Of a stretch of DNA of 64,000 nt, positions 1 through 9,963 are shown piece after piece. How positions within the stretch are numbered: position 1 is the stretch's first letter; every line of letters begins with the position of its first letter. The notes under the pieces are model-generated. The model did no database searches and was not told the DNA's origin. It saw only the letters and a list, made by a program, of their open reading frames with translations. The translations under genes and the position numbers were made by a program. Origin of the DNA: Amyelois transitella (Eukaryota > Arthropoda > Insecta > Lepidoptera > Pyralidae); the NCBI RefSeq assembly GCF_032362555.1, contig NC_083534.1, positions 1,888,001 through 1,952,000 of the forward strand, written 5' to 3'.

Positions 1-10
1 TTTTATTAAA

Positions 11-1571
11 ATGAAACGTGGTAATCAAAGTTGTGTACCGTTACAAGAGCAAAAACAAGCGTTTGTCAAATATAGACAATATTTAATGTTAAAAGATGAC
101 TTGCCTTCACCCTGTGATAAGATATTTCATAACATATGTAAGGATTTACAAGGCAAGATGTCTACAAAGGCATTGTATATATCATTAAAACGAAACTATG
201 ATTATTTTTTTGATTCTGAAAGTGTTGGTTTATTGTCTGAAGATAATAGTGATTCAAAGAGCAATAGTTTCTTAGCTTCAGATACTGAAGGTGCTTTAAA
301 AGACGAAGACGAGGTCCCTAGTAAACATGAGGTATTTACATTTTCTCTTGATATGTATCACTGGGAAAAAATACAACCTATCACAAAATACACTGTACGA
401 AATAAATTACAATCTAAGTCCAAAACTTCTCAAAAAAAATATGTTTTACCGAAACATGAATGGGCTCATCTCCTACGGGAAGAAATTTGGAAAAAAACAA
501 AAATACCCTGTAGTTGGACATTTAAAAACCATTCCGTTAAATATGGCGATACAGTTACGTGCTATGGAACTTGTGTGCAATGCAAAGCGGATGTTAAAAT
601 ACGAATCAATTGGCCAACGGATAAAATCATAGTTTGTGAAGGGTTTTTAACTAACTATGACAGTAGTCATCATCAAATACCCGCAAAAAAAATTAAAATG
701 TCCCCTGCTAAGCGAAGAGAACTTTCTGAAAGTTTGAAGAGCGAAGAATCTGCGATCATTGTTCGTAATAAATTAGCGGATGAAATTATGTCTGTTGGAG
801 ATACTGAGCCATCAATACTGCCAACTGCGGGATGTTTGCGTCAAGTAAAATATGAATATAAACAGAGTCACTCCTATCATAATCATCCTATTTTGGCCTT
901 GTGGAGTATGACAACAGTATTTCCTTACAATGAATTGATAAGGCATATTGCTTTGTACCCCTTTTATTTATACTATTGGTCACCAGCTCAAGAGAGATAT
1001 TACGAATCCTATTCAAAATTAAATTCAACTGTTATAAGTTTAGATGCCACCGGCAGTATTGTAAAAGAGACTGGTCCGTCAACTGAAAAAATAATTACAA
1101 AACACATATTTCTATATTCAGGAGTACTGTATGACGTAAATAATGGAAAAAGTGTACCTGTTATGCAGATGTTATCTGAAAATCAGAGTTTGAATACAAT
1201 AAATATGTGGTTAAAAGCTTGTTTGGCAAAAAAAAAAACCCTCCCAATGAAGTAATAGTGGACGACTCTGCTGCTATAATTGGAGCAGCGGTTAAGGCAT
1301 TTACTCGTCACGAGACCACGAAAGATTATTTAACTTCATCGTTCAATAAACTAAATTCAGGCGCTAAAACGCCAAAAGAAACATATATTCGTTTAGATAC
1401 TAGCCATTTCGCGAAAACAGTGTATAATTTATCTTGTCTTCAAAATGTTGACTCACGAGTGAAAGCCTTTTATTGTAAATGTATCCTGTACATTAAATCG
1501 TTAGATAATTATGACCGCTCAAAAGACGTGATCGCAGATGTAATAACAGTTTGTCTTCATAAATTCATAAA
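11..1571 (+). pseudogene. MULE transposase, N-terminal and catalytic part, frameshifted
   Basis: The frame opening at the ATG at 11 runs 414 codons to 1255. The continuation of the same protein (KKKNPPNEVIVDDSAAIIG) is in the next frame from about 1239. The switch falls in a run of 11 adenines at 1228-1238, so one indel, real or from sequencing, explains it. An early acidic region is followed near residues 180-220 by a zinc-binding pattern (C-x2-C, then Cys and SHH), as in FLYWCH/WRKY-like MULE DNA-binding modules. The first catalytic Asp is residue 345 (LDATGS). The second lies in VDDSAAIIGAAVKAF just after the frameshift. The protein continues past the LINE into the C-terminal part at 2874. 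Confidence 0.75.
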
Positions 1572-2873
1572 GAAGAGTTCAGTTGGCATACAAACATTGT
1601 TTGAAATTTCAATCAATTTCAGAAAACGAAAGTGTAAACCTTCTTGATAAGTTAAGTACTCTGTGTCAATTTAAATACTGGAAGAAAAAAAAGAAACCAC
1701 TGCTAGTAGAATGTTATGAAAAAACCAAACATGAGATTATCCATTCATCTGCTCCTCTGGAAATGTTTACTTTGAATACTTGGGTCTCAAGCATAGAGTA
1801 CAAGATTGAGATTAATTTAAAAGCCGTCAAACAGGCAAAAGCGTCTTACGACGCGAGTGTCCTCAAGTTTGAAATAATGAATGAAATCCAAGAGAAATAT
1901 CGTGGATGGCACATGTTGTTCACTGACGGGTCGAAAAGTGATGAAGGGGCAGGTGCGGCTTTTTACGACTGCACCACCAATTTCTCTGAAGGTTTTAAGG
2001 TCGATCCCTGTCTGTCTATAATGTCCGTTGAACTCATTGCAATTTTAAAGGCAGTATCGTACATAAGAGGGCTGGGTATACAAAGATGTGTCATCTTCAC
2101 TGATAGCAAAAGTGCGCTTCAACACCTGGCTCGATGCGCCTCTGGAAATAGCAGAGGTATATCGATAGCCTACGATATTTTGGCACTTTTGTATGAAGTA
2201 GTTCAAACCGATGTTGAGTTAAGATTGCAATGGGTTCCATCTCATATAGGTTTGGTGGGCAATGAGAAGGTTGACTCATTAGCAAAAGAAGCAAGGACCA
2301 GTGGTTCTAGCACTACTATTTCACCGGATTATGTAGAAAAGTTTTCTAAATTCAAAAATATTACCTACAATTTATGGAAAGAATATTTTAACCGTAGATC
2401 ATTGGAGAAAGGAATTTGGTATAAAACGCTACAGAGTCAACCTCCTCAAGTGCCTTGGTTTAGTAATGTAAAACTTAGTAGAAATTTAATTAAAGTAGCA
2501 TTTAGACTTCGTTCTGGTCATTATTTATGTAATAAGTTTAAATTTATGATGAAAAAATCAGATACTCCTAACTGTGAAAGATGTGGTGTTTTAGAAGATG
2601 TACAACATATACTCATTGATTGTATTAAATATAAGTGTGAAAGGGATCAACTAGTGAGAGAATTAATGTTAAACTACAATGATGTGGGACTTGCCCAGTC
2701 AATATTGTCAAAACCTAACTCGATAGTTGCAAGAAAATTTTACGAGTTTGTGTTTATATTTTCTCAGAAGTAGATCTCTTAATTAGGGTACGATAGGGCT
2801 GACATGCCATTAAGGAAAAAGCCCTGTAAAAAAAAAATAAAGAGAAAAAAAAAAAAAAAAATAAATTCATAAA
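1572..2873 (+). mobile_element. 5'-truncated non-LTR retrotransposon (LINE) inserted in the MULE
   Basis: The insert carries only the 3' end of a LINE: the RNase H region, a Cys/His knuckle, a short 3' UTR and an A-rich tail at about 2828-2860. It is bounded by direct copies of ATAAATTCATAAA (1559-1571 and 2861-2873), the target duplication expected of target-primed reverse transcription. Loss of the 5' reverse transcriptase region is the usual truncation. It is inserted in the same orientation as the MULE. The near-intact reading frame suggests a fairly recent insertion. Confidence 0.85.
1583..2773 (+). pseudogene. LINE ORF2 C-terminal fragment: RNase H plus CCHC-like knuckle
   Basis: This open frame of 396 codons is the C-terminal end of an ORF2 protein; the ATG at 1583 is internal and not a true start. 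From about residue 113 it shows a type I RNase H domain. The acidic residues sit in TDGSKSDEGAGAAFYD, SVELIAILKA and FTDSKSALQHL, followed by WVPSHIGLVGNEKVDSLAKEA. Near the C-terminus is a C-x2-C...H-x4-C knuckle (CERCG...HILIDC), typical of I/LOA/Jockey-like LINEs with an RNase H domain. Endonuclease and reverse transcriptase are missing, so it cannot move on its own. The clade is not certain. Confidence 0.85.
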
Positions 2874-4449
2874 AAAAGAGTCAAGGTGCGAGACTGCATT
2901 AAACACACTCAGAAATATTATACGCACAAACAAAGATATAGACACAATCACTTCCAATAAAGAACAAACTGAAGCAAATGCGAATTCCATTTTTAATGAA
3001 ACTACATGCGAGAATCGTTCATTCAAAGATGTACTCGTAAAATCATCTGAAACAGAAGAAGTTTCGAATGTCCCTAAATGGTACAGAGATGAAATTGAAA
3101 AAATAAACTTGTTAGTATCTCTGGATGATGATGATGAACCCGATTGTCATGAAAACTTATATTATATGCCATCATTTTTACGAACATTAACTCGTTTAGT
3201 TAGTCAACTCCCACTATGGTCGAATATAATGATGCATGTTTATAACTCCACCAATACCGTGGCCACTTCATCCAACGTAGAAAGTTATTTTAAAACGATA
3301 AAAAGATACCTCTGCAGTATCCCCACAAAGAGCCAAAGATTGAGAGTTGATGAGTTTTTAAAAATTCATTCAGAATTTTTGGCTGGTGAAGTCAAAACAG
3401 CAATGACTAAAACAGAATTGATAAATACATCACAATCAACAATTAGAAAAAGTAAATATCAACGAAAGAATATCAGAGATCAGATCAAGAAATCAAACAA
3501 AGTTAAGAGAGAGTTCAAAGATGAATCAATTTTCTCAGAAAATCCTTCTCTTGTAGAAAATTGGAAGGGGTTAGGTAAACGAAGCATATCAAAACGTAAG
3601 ATTACTGAAGAATATTCTATTATTCCATTACTGTTTAATGGAAGTAGAACAAGGACTGGTATTGAAGATGTTATGGTGACTAACACATGTGCATTCGATG
3701 CTGTTTCTCAAATAATTGCTGTTGGATGTGTTGATGGTTTTAATTTGAGCACTACAATATTAAATAGCGATAACATGTACTGTCAATTTATTAAAGCTAT
3801 GATAGACAAAAACAGTAAGAAACAAAATTTGTACAAACAACGAGCAGAAATATTTTTAGACAAATTTTGTGACAACAAAGTTTCTAACAATAATATAACC
3901 CACATTAATTGTGAGTGTTCGGTGACATATATCTTCGAGAAAATATTAATGGAAGATTTATACAGTGCTGATCGTATAGAATTTTGTACAAACGAATCTT
4001 GTTCACTTAAAAATGTCAGCAGAAAAATTGCATTTCTTCCTATAGACACAAATATTTCTGAAAATATTTCTCTCCTGAATAAATCTGCGCAAGACTCATT
4101 ATGCAACGATTTAAATATTGTTAAATGTCGCCATAATGATTGCAACGGAATACGGGCATTCAGTTATGTACTTCACAACACTGTTTTGTTTGAGTTAAAT
4201 CAGTCCGAAAGTATATGTTTAGATGATGTGCCTCGTAGTGTAACATTAAATGAAAAAACATATACATTGCTTGGTATCGTTGAATTTTTACCTACGGGTC
4301 CTACAACAAATAATATAAAGAGTATTGGCCACTATAGATCTCATTGTTTCCGAGGCAAGCGATGGGAGTGTTATGACGATCTTCGTTATAACGTAACAAA
4401 AAGCCCTAAAAGTATGATTGCAGAATGTATCCTGTATGGACTTAAATAA
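2874..4449 (+). pseudogene. MULE transposase C-terminal part with a USP-like (peptidase C19) domain
   Basis: Reading resumes in frame right after the LINE and stays open to the TAA at 4447-4449. About 60 residues past the ATG at 3109, SSNVESYFKTIKRYL supplies the Glu region of a MULE DDE nuclease. After a basic linker comes a second domain with the boxes of a ubiquitin-specific protease. A Cys box (NTCAFDAVSQII, Cys at 3688-3690) and a His box (IGHYRSH, His at 4330-4332) are followed by W-x-C-Y-D-D (Asp at 4375-4380). Two cysteine pairs lie between them (HINCECS and CRHNDC), like a USP zinc ribbon. Protease activity is inferred from motifs only. As part of the frameshifted, LINE-split gene it is not expressed as one protein here. 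Confidence 0.65.
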
Positions 4450-4497
4450 TTTTTATAATCCTACATAAAAATAAATTTTGTGCTTTAGGAATGTTAC

Positions 4498-5230
4498 TTT
4501 TGCCCGCGGCTTCGCCCGCGCAAACGTATTTTAGATTATAAGGATACGCCATAAAATTTCACCCATTTTTTAATCCCGTATTGTGCGGGACTGTTTTAAG
4601 ATTATATTTGATTTAAATTCATATGGCTTCTCCCGTCTTGTCCCGTCTTTTCTCGTTCTGTTCCGTCTCGTCCCAACCTGTTGTGTCCCGTCCTGCCCCG
4701 TCCAGTCCTATCCTATCCTATTTAGTGCCATCCTGCTTTCCGTAACTGATACGTATTTTTAACTAACCAATATTTAAGACTTCTCGCACTTCGACGCCTA
4801 TCAAAAAACGAAGTTTCACACAAACTTCCAACCCTTATTTTTCGCCCTTGAGATGCAGTTTTCAAAATCCAATGTTTTAATGATTATTTCATACTAACTA
4901 AAATTCTAAAATTTCATGTGCCCGACGTTAAAATTGACGAAATTTCATACAACATACATTTCACCGCGATAGAAATGCAATTTTTAAAATCTTATAACTG
5001 TATTCGAACATAACAACATAACATCTAATGCGTCCAACACTAAAAATGACGAAGTTTCATACAAAGTTGCAACCCCTATTTCACCCCCTTAGGAATATAA
5101 TTTCCAAAAATCCTTTCTTAGTGGATCCCTCCTAATTAAAATCTACTTTCCTGCCAAATTTCATCTTTATTGGCTCAGTAGATTTCGTAATTCCTAAGTG
5201 AGTGTTTTTCGCTTTTATATATATAGATTA
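4498..5230 (+). repeat. Old copy of the lepidopteran 'gcccgcggcttcgcccgcg' repeat
   Basis: The stretch starts with the palindromic GC box typical of this family and ends with a 'ctgccaaatttcatctttattggctcagtag...gagtgtttttcgctttta' tail also seen at 41700-41770. In between are diverged copies of the segment 'acgaagtttcatacaaa'. There is no coding potential. It follows the MULE coding region directly, so part of it could be the MULE's 3' end. Confidence 0.55.
4628..4735 (+). repeat. Pyrimidine-rich TCCCGTC simple repeat
   Basis: About ten imperfect copies of a TCCCGTC(T)TG-like unit form a strand-asymmetric C/T tract within the surrounding repeat. Confidence 0.7.
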
Positions 5231-5784
5231 AGATTACAAGTAATACCTTTAAAATAATTTATGTAAAATTCCATTTTGAATTTGCACACTATAACGCGGA
5301 TACCTGTCAAACGCCCGCTGTGATGTCACGTGTTCCAAAAAATTGTCGAAGTTGTATGTAATGAATAATTATTTCGAAGTTATGTGGTAATAATATGGAT
5401 TCTACATTTTATTAATATTGTGCGGTGCCGCAGTGTGAAAGTACAACTATTAAAACACCTAAAAACAATGCGGAAAATGTGGCTTCAATTCAGTTCAATT
5501 ACCATAGCGGCTGAATATGGTTTACTACGAACTTTATGTTCCGTGCAAATATTGCACTTAACTGTGCACAATTTTGCATCTCAACGAAGTTGGACATATC
5601 CTACAGCATCGTCTCCAAATGACTGCCATACGTGTTCCAAAAATTTTCATATATTGTTAGTTATTAATACTGTAGTTATTTTTATAAAATAAAAAAGAAC
5701 GTCGAAGAAACAAAATTTTTTTTTTTTCATTTTCTCAACTCCCTTAATATTTTTTATTTATTTTATATTTGTTTCTGCAGGTAC
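5231..5784. other. Non-coding spacer, nothing recognised
   Basis: AT-rich sequence with a T-run near 5717-5727. Short open frames here show no family resemblance. Confidence 0.6.
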
Positions 5785-5787
5785 ACA

Positions 5788-6003
5788 AGAGGTACCAAAT
5801 CTACATATACAGTTAACTTACCTACATATGCTAACTAGAAGTACACCCGCGGTCCTGACGTCAGGACCGCGGGTGTACCTATTTTATTAAAAATCTTTAC
5901 ATAGAAGGAGGTACACAGATTTTTAGGATAGGTACACTGAGGTACACATCAGGTACGTTTTTAATCCAAAACAGATATTAAAATCCGTGAGGTACACCCG
6001 CCA
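5788..6003. repeat. Cluster of GAGGTACAC motifs around a perfect 38-bp palindrome
   Basis: The motif (GA)GGTACAC(C) occurs at about 5790, 5909, 5930, 5939 and 5990, and inside both arms of a perfect zero-loop palindrome at 5841-5878 (19-bp arm GTACACCCGCGGTCCTGAC). The palindrome's centre is TGACGTCA, a consensus CREB/ATF-type site. The layout resembles abutting or subterminal repeats of a DNA transposon. It ends where the Harbinger-1 partner gene starts without its N-terminal codons. Confidence 0.7.
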
Positions 6004-6014
6004 TTCTGACACAC

Positions 6015-7943
6015 ATGAATGCAAGTGATCCTAATTATACAAATAGAGGGCTTAGAGAAGATGCCTGGTTAAATATTAGCCGCGAGATGAATATCCCCAT
6101 TCCTGATTTAAAAAAGAAGATGGAGTCGTTGATGGGATCCTACCGGCGGGAAAAATCACGAGAAAAGAAAAGTCGTTTGACAGGATCAGGTAAGATGTAT
6201 ATATTTATTAATTGCTTTCACATTTACTACTAAGAACTATTATCTACTATTATAAAAACTTGTCACTTTTATCTTCCAGGTCGTGATGACGTTTATAAAT
6301 CCAGCTGGTTTGCATATAATGCCTTTGCATTTATGTCTGATAGGAACGAGCCAGGTACCACGCGGGATACTATGGAAAATGTAAGTACATATAATATTTC
6401 TTATTGATAGTTATCTTGCCATGAGACAGTTCCATTCGTAATAAAATGTCTTGCTAGGTGGTCACGTACCTCTTTAGCATTATTTGCTCCCCGTCGTGGT
6501 ATTTGTTGAATTGGTAATAATGATGTTGGTTCTGATTCATTTCGCCAACTACCTTCTACCATTTCCCCGTCATTTCCCACCACATCAAAAAAGCCAGGAG
6601 CTGCAAAGCTATTAGAGGATGTTCTCCGTAAATAGTTATACAAATGAATTGATGCTAAGACCACTTTTGTTGCTTGTTCCGGTTCCAATAACATTGGTTT
6701 ACGCAAAACTCTATAAAGTCTATAATTAAAAATTCTTTCCTTTGAACCTCTTTCTGGATTGCCCTCGTAAGGTCTCATGGTGTATTCATTCAGCTGAAAA
6801 GCTTTGTCACCTAATATATAAAATGGTACTTTGGTAGAGTACGGTATTTGCAAAATTGTGGGTGATGGGATGTTAAGTTCTCTTTTTTCAAGTTTTTGAT
6901 ATAATTTTGTATTTTTAAAGACACCTCCATCAGAAATCCGTCCTTTACTCCCAACATTTACATATAAAAAGTTGTAATTTTCATCTACTAAGGCGAACAA
7001 AACTATACTTGAAAATGATTTATAATTATCATAGTCATTGCCACTGTTTATGGGAGACTGTAAAACAACATGCTTGCCATCCATCGCTGCTACAGCATGT
7101 GGGAAATTCCATTTATTAAGGAAACCGTTTGAAATTGCGAGCCACTCTTTTTCTGTAGCCGGCACCTAAAATTGATATAAAAAAGTATATATTATTTTAC
7201 AGAATGAAACCGATACTAACGATGAAACAGTAAGCGCAACTCAACTCGCTCAAGACCCTTCACCTGACAACGACAATATTCAAGTTATGGAAAATCAGCA
7301 ACAACAAGATGACACCAATAACACACAATTTAGAGTTGGAACGCAAGACCAGAGATCCAGAAAACGAAGCAAAAAAAGACCTGCGAAAGACACAGACGAT
7401 TTATCGGACGAAACTCTTTCCGAAGCTTTCAGGATTCTCCAGCAGTGCGCAGAACCACAGCCAGCCCCACAGCCGCCTTGTGACTCGTATTCGGCATTTG
7501 GACAATACATAGCCAACGAATTGAGAAACTATGATCCAGTAACTCTGGCGCATGTAAAAAAAGATATATGCGCAATAATATTTCAAGCCAACACAGGAGC
7601 TTATCAACAATATGGCTATTATACACAGAACTATGCTAGGTCTATGCAACATCCTAGCAGTCATGCTTCATCTTACACCGATCCGATGTCTCCCTCACCA
7701 CTACCTCCTCAACCAGCAATTACCTCCTTTCCGATGACTTCTCCAATTCAATCAGAGATTCCACTTCCCCCTTCCCCTCCAATGACTTCTCAAAATCCAT
7801 CAGAGATTCCTCCTCCCCCTTCCCCTCCAATGACTTCTCAAAATCCATCAGAGATTCCTCCTCCCCCTTCCCCTCCAATGACTTCTCAAAATCCATCAGA
7901 GATTCCTCCTCCCCCTCTGCCTCCTAAATATACTAAAACATAA
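6015..7943 (+). pseudogene. MADF-BESS DNA-binding partner of Harbinger 1, N-terminus missing
   Basis: Three exons splice in frame: 6015-6189 (donor GTAAGA), 6280-6380 (acceptor CTTCCAG, donor GTAAGT) and 7203-7943 (acceptor TTTTACAG). The first two encode most of a MADF domain (DAWLNISREMNI...LKKKMESLMGSYRREKSRE...YKSSWFAYNAFAFM) but not its first ~20 residues. Exon 3 has a nuclear-type basic patch (RSRKRSKKRP), a BESS motif (FGQYIANELRNYDPVTLAH) and a proline-rich tail. In this superfamily such proteins bind element ends and help import the transposase. The transposase exon 6401-7165 lies inside this gene's second intron on the other strand. The frame is intact from 6015, but with no proper start it is probably dead. 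Confidence 0.8.
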
Positions 7944-8529
7944 TGCGAGCGACACGTTGAAATTGATTTCACTTTTCTTTCTTTTTCTTTTTTTGTTATT
8001 TGTGTGCAGTTACTGTGAAAGTTATAATTAAAGTGATTGGACTAAATTGAATAGATATTGTTTTTCTTTCACTTACCTTTACATAATCCTTTAAATGTTC
8101 GATGATGGCATCACAAACTTCAGGAACAATCTTCGATATAGATTGTTTCGAAATGCGAAAGAGATACTGCAAACTGGTATAAGAATCTCCTGTCGCTAAG
8201 AACCGTAATGTTAAAAGTAGCTTTTCTCTCACGGTTATCGCTCGACGCCAGTTCGTATCATTTCTCCGAAGTTTGCTTTGCAAGTTTGAACACAATAGAT
8301 CCAACTCCTCTGCATTAATGCGTGCAAAATTTTTCTCCACTCCATCATTAATCAATTCTTGGTACAGTTCGTTTCCATAACATTCCTTTCCATTATATAA
8401 TCTGTTTTTGTATAATGTCTGGATCCAATATTGTCTTCGTTTAAGTTTTTTTTGTCTTCTCTTTTTTATAATCCTATTTATAAGTATAAAAGCAACAGCT
8501 GCCACCGCAACACGTACGTGTGGTGCCAT
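6401..8529 (-). pseudogene. PIF/Harbinger transposase 1, catalytic Glu deleted
   Basis: Exon 1 (8529-8077) and exon 2 (7165-6401) join in phase 0 across a GT-AG intron (7166-8076), giving about 405 residues. Exon 1 is the usual basic N-terminus followed by helix-turn-helix ([22 protein letters not shown]...[14 protein letters not shown]). Exon 2 starts VPATEKEWLAI and has the first Asp (AMDGKHV) and second Asp (LGDKAFQL). Where family members read RL-SRARR-x-VENAFG, this one reads NYRLYRVLRKPM. About 18-20 codons, including the third catalytic residue, are missing near 6712-6720 without breaking the frame. The protein should therefore be catalytically inactive although its open frame is otherwise clean. 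Confidence 0.85.
7734..7925 (+). repeat. Coding minisatellite, 4 x 48 bp (Pro-rich repeats)
   Basis: Units start at 7734, 7782, 7830 and 7878, and each encodes MTSQNPSEIPPPPSPP or a close variant. It forms the C-terminal tail of the Harbinger-1 MADF-BESS protein. The last three units are almost identical, indicating recent expansion. Confidence 0.9.
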
Positions 8530-8672
8530 GATGTCTTAACTCTCAACTGAACGAACGAACGGCTCGGGCTTGCCGCGCGCAGCAGCCTTGCGATGATACC
8601 GAGGCTGCCGCGCTCGTTCGGGGACAGTTTCCTCGCGCGGCAAATGCCTCGCGAGGCTGCTCGCTCTGTGTG
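8530..8672. repeat. GC-rich right end of Harbinger 1
   Basis: Lies just upstream of the transposase ATG. It contains short inverted repeats (GCAGCCTTGC / GAGGCTGC, GCCTCGCGAGGC) and ends 'ctctgtgtggacccgcc', resembling a Harbinger terminus. It probably holds the transposase promoter. A matching left TIR was not found. Confidence 0.45.
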
Positions 8673-8797
8673 GACCCGCCTATTGAAATTAAAGCCCTGT
8701 ATCATATGTTCAAGGTTCAATTTCAAAAAATGATTATAAAGTAGTGTACAACGAGTGGCCTACGCATCGTACACTAGAGGTCAACCCCGACACGTTT

Positions 8798-8862
8798 GTC
8801 ACGCAATGACCATACGTCGTCCACGCAACGACCACACGTTGTCCACGTAACGACTATGCGTT
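8798..8862 (+). repeat. Three tandem ~22-bp units (GTCCACGCAACGACCACACGTT type)
   Basis: Units at 8798-8818, 8819-8840 and 8841-8862 differ by a few bases. They sit about 100 bp upstream of the Harbinger-2 MADF gene and may be its promoter or element-end binding sites. Confidence 0.7.
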
Positions 8863-9130
8863 TGCGACTGACGCGTGACGGGCAACCATTTGCCAGCCCA
8901 CCCGTCCGCCCCGTGCCTTCCCCCCGCCCGCCATCATTCACTATAGAATCGAAGGACGGAGTGCACTTTGGCGGTACACGGTGATTTTTCGAAAATCATG
9001 CAGAAAGAAAAGTTGATAGAAGAAGTGCGAAAACATCCGCTACTATACGACCTTAGTGATCCGAAATATAGTGACGTACATAAGAAGGAAAAGGCATGGA
9101 ATGAAATCGCTATTGTATTGTCGCAACCAG

Positions 9131-9963
9131 GTAAGAATTTTTTTCTACTCCGGTACATTTATCTGTTAATTATATAGTCCCGAACACCTATATAAAAGCT
9201 AGTCTTATTCAATTGCAAAAAAGTCGATCTAGTCTTTTTTGCAATTGAATTTTGCAAAAACTAACTGTCATATGTGACTATACAACTTCCCGCTCTTAAT
9301 TATGCGGTATTGCTGTGTTTGTTATATTTAATCCCTAGTCGTAGAAAAAGTTTTGTATGCGACGTTGCATTAACACTCACCACGCCACTCACCATTTTTG
9401 AACCCTCTTATACAACTATTGCATAAAATACTATTAACATAATTAATTTCTATTTGTGACGTTTTCAGTGTTGGTATTGAGTTATTGATTTTGCCATAAT
9501 CTACAGAAATTCAACTATCGAACAAATAAATATGTGTGATTCTAATAGATATTAAAAATAATGTTAAAACTTTTAAGTCATTTCATTAAAGTACATTGTT
9601 GAGAAAATTTAATTCAACCTGTTACATCCAAAAAGTATGTAGGTTATTGTACAGTTAACAGTACCTACGATTTTCTACTTGGACACTCCAAAAATCTTGG
9701 TTTATCGTAAAAATTAGTTTTTTTCACATACAGTAATATAAAATCCCAGAATTTACTGATATAAAATATTAAATCTACGTCATATATATATTTTATTTTT
9801 AGTTTGGGTTTCTGTATGTTATAATAAAGTGCCTTACGTATATTTAATATAGGTAATCAGTAATAAAATCCCACCTTAGTATAGAAACTTGTTTAATATT
9901 CTTAATAAGCCAATAATATTATAACCAACTTCTTACGATTATTACATATTAATTATCCATGAT
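9131..9963. other. Intron of the Harbinger-2 partner gene, with a small hairpin
   Basis: AT-rich, no coding signal. A 17-bp inverted repeat with a 10-nt loop lies at 9207-9250 (arm ATTCAATTGCAAAAAAG). Confidence 0.7.

Larger units (their letters stand above)
11..4449 (+). mobile_element. MULE-type DNA transposon, left end cut by the window, interrupted by a LINE
   Basis: The coding body is 11-1571 plus 2874-4449. Removing the LINE between the two copies of a 13-bp duplication (1559-1571 and 2861-2873) joins the two coding parts in one frame through the codons KFIKK. The transposase has Mutator-like landmarks: a Cys/His zinc-binding N-terminus, a first Asp in LDATGS, a second Asp in VDDS and a Glu in SSNVESYF. 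The upstream terminal repeat lies outside the window and I could not define the downstream one, so the outer limits are limits of coding sequence. Superfamily assignment is by motif memory only. Confidence 0.75.
6004..8680 (-). mobile_element. PIF/Harbinger element 1, 5'-truncated at the left, defective
   Basis: The element carries both genes expected of the superfamily: a DDE transposase on the minus strand (exons 8529-8077 and 7165-6401) and a MADF-BESS partner on the plus strand (exons 6015-6189, 6280-6380 and 7203-7943). The left end is lost, because the MADF domain begins mid-domain right after the GGTACAC repeat cluster. The right part (8530-8672) is GC-rich with small inverted repeats, as expected for an element end, but no clean TIR pair or 3-bp duplication could be fixed. 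The transposase lacks its catalytic Glu. Confidence 0.8.

Noticed and set aside
4628-4735. G-quadruplex or regulatory C-tract
   Set aside because: The C-runs are only three long and interrupted; a simple repeat is enough.
7295-7664. Minus-strand open frames of 65-87 codons
   Set aside because: They are shadows of the MADF-BESS coding exon on the plus strand.
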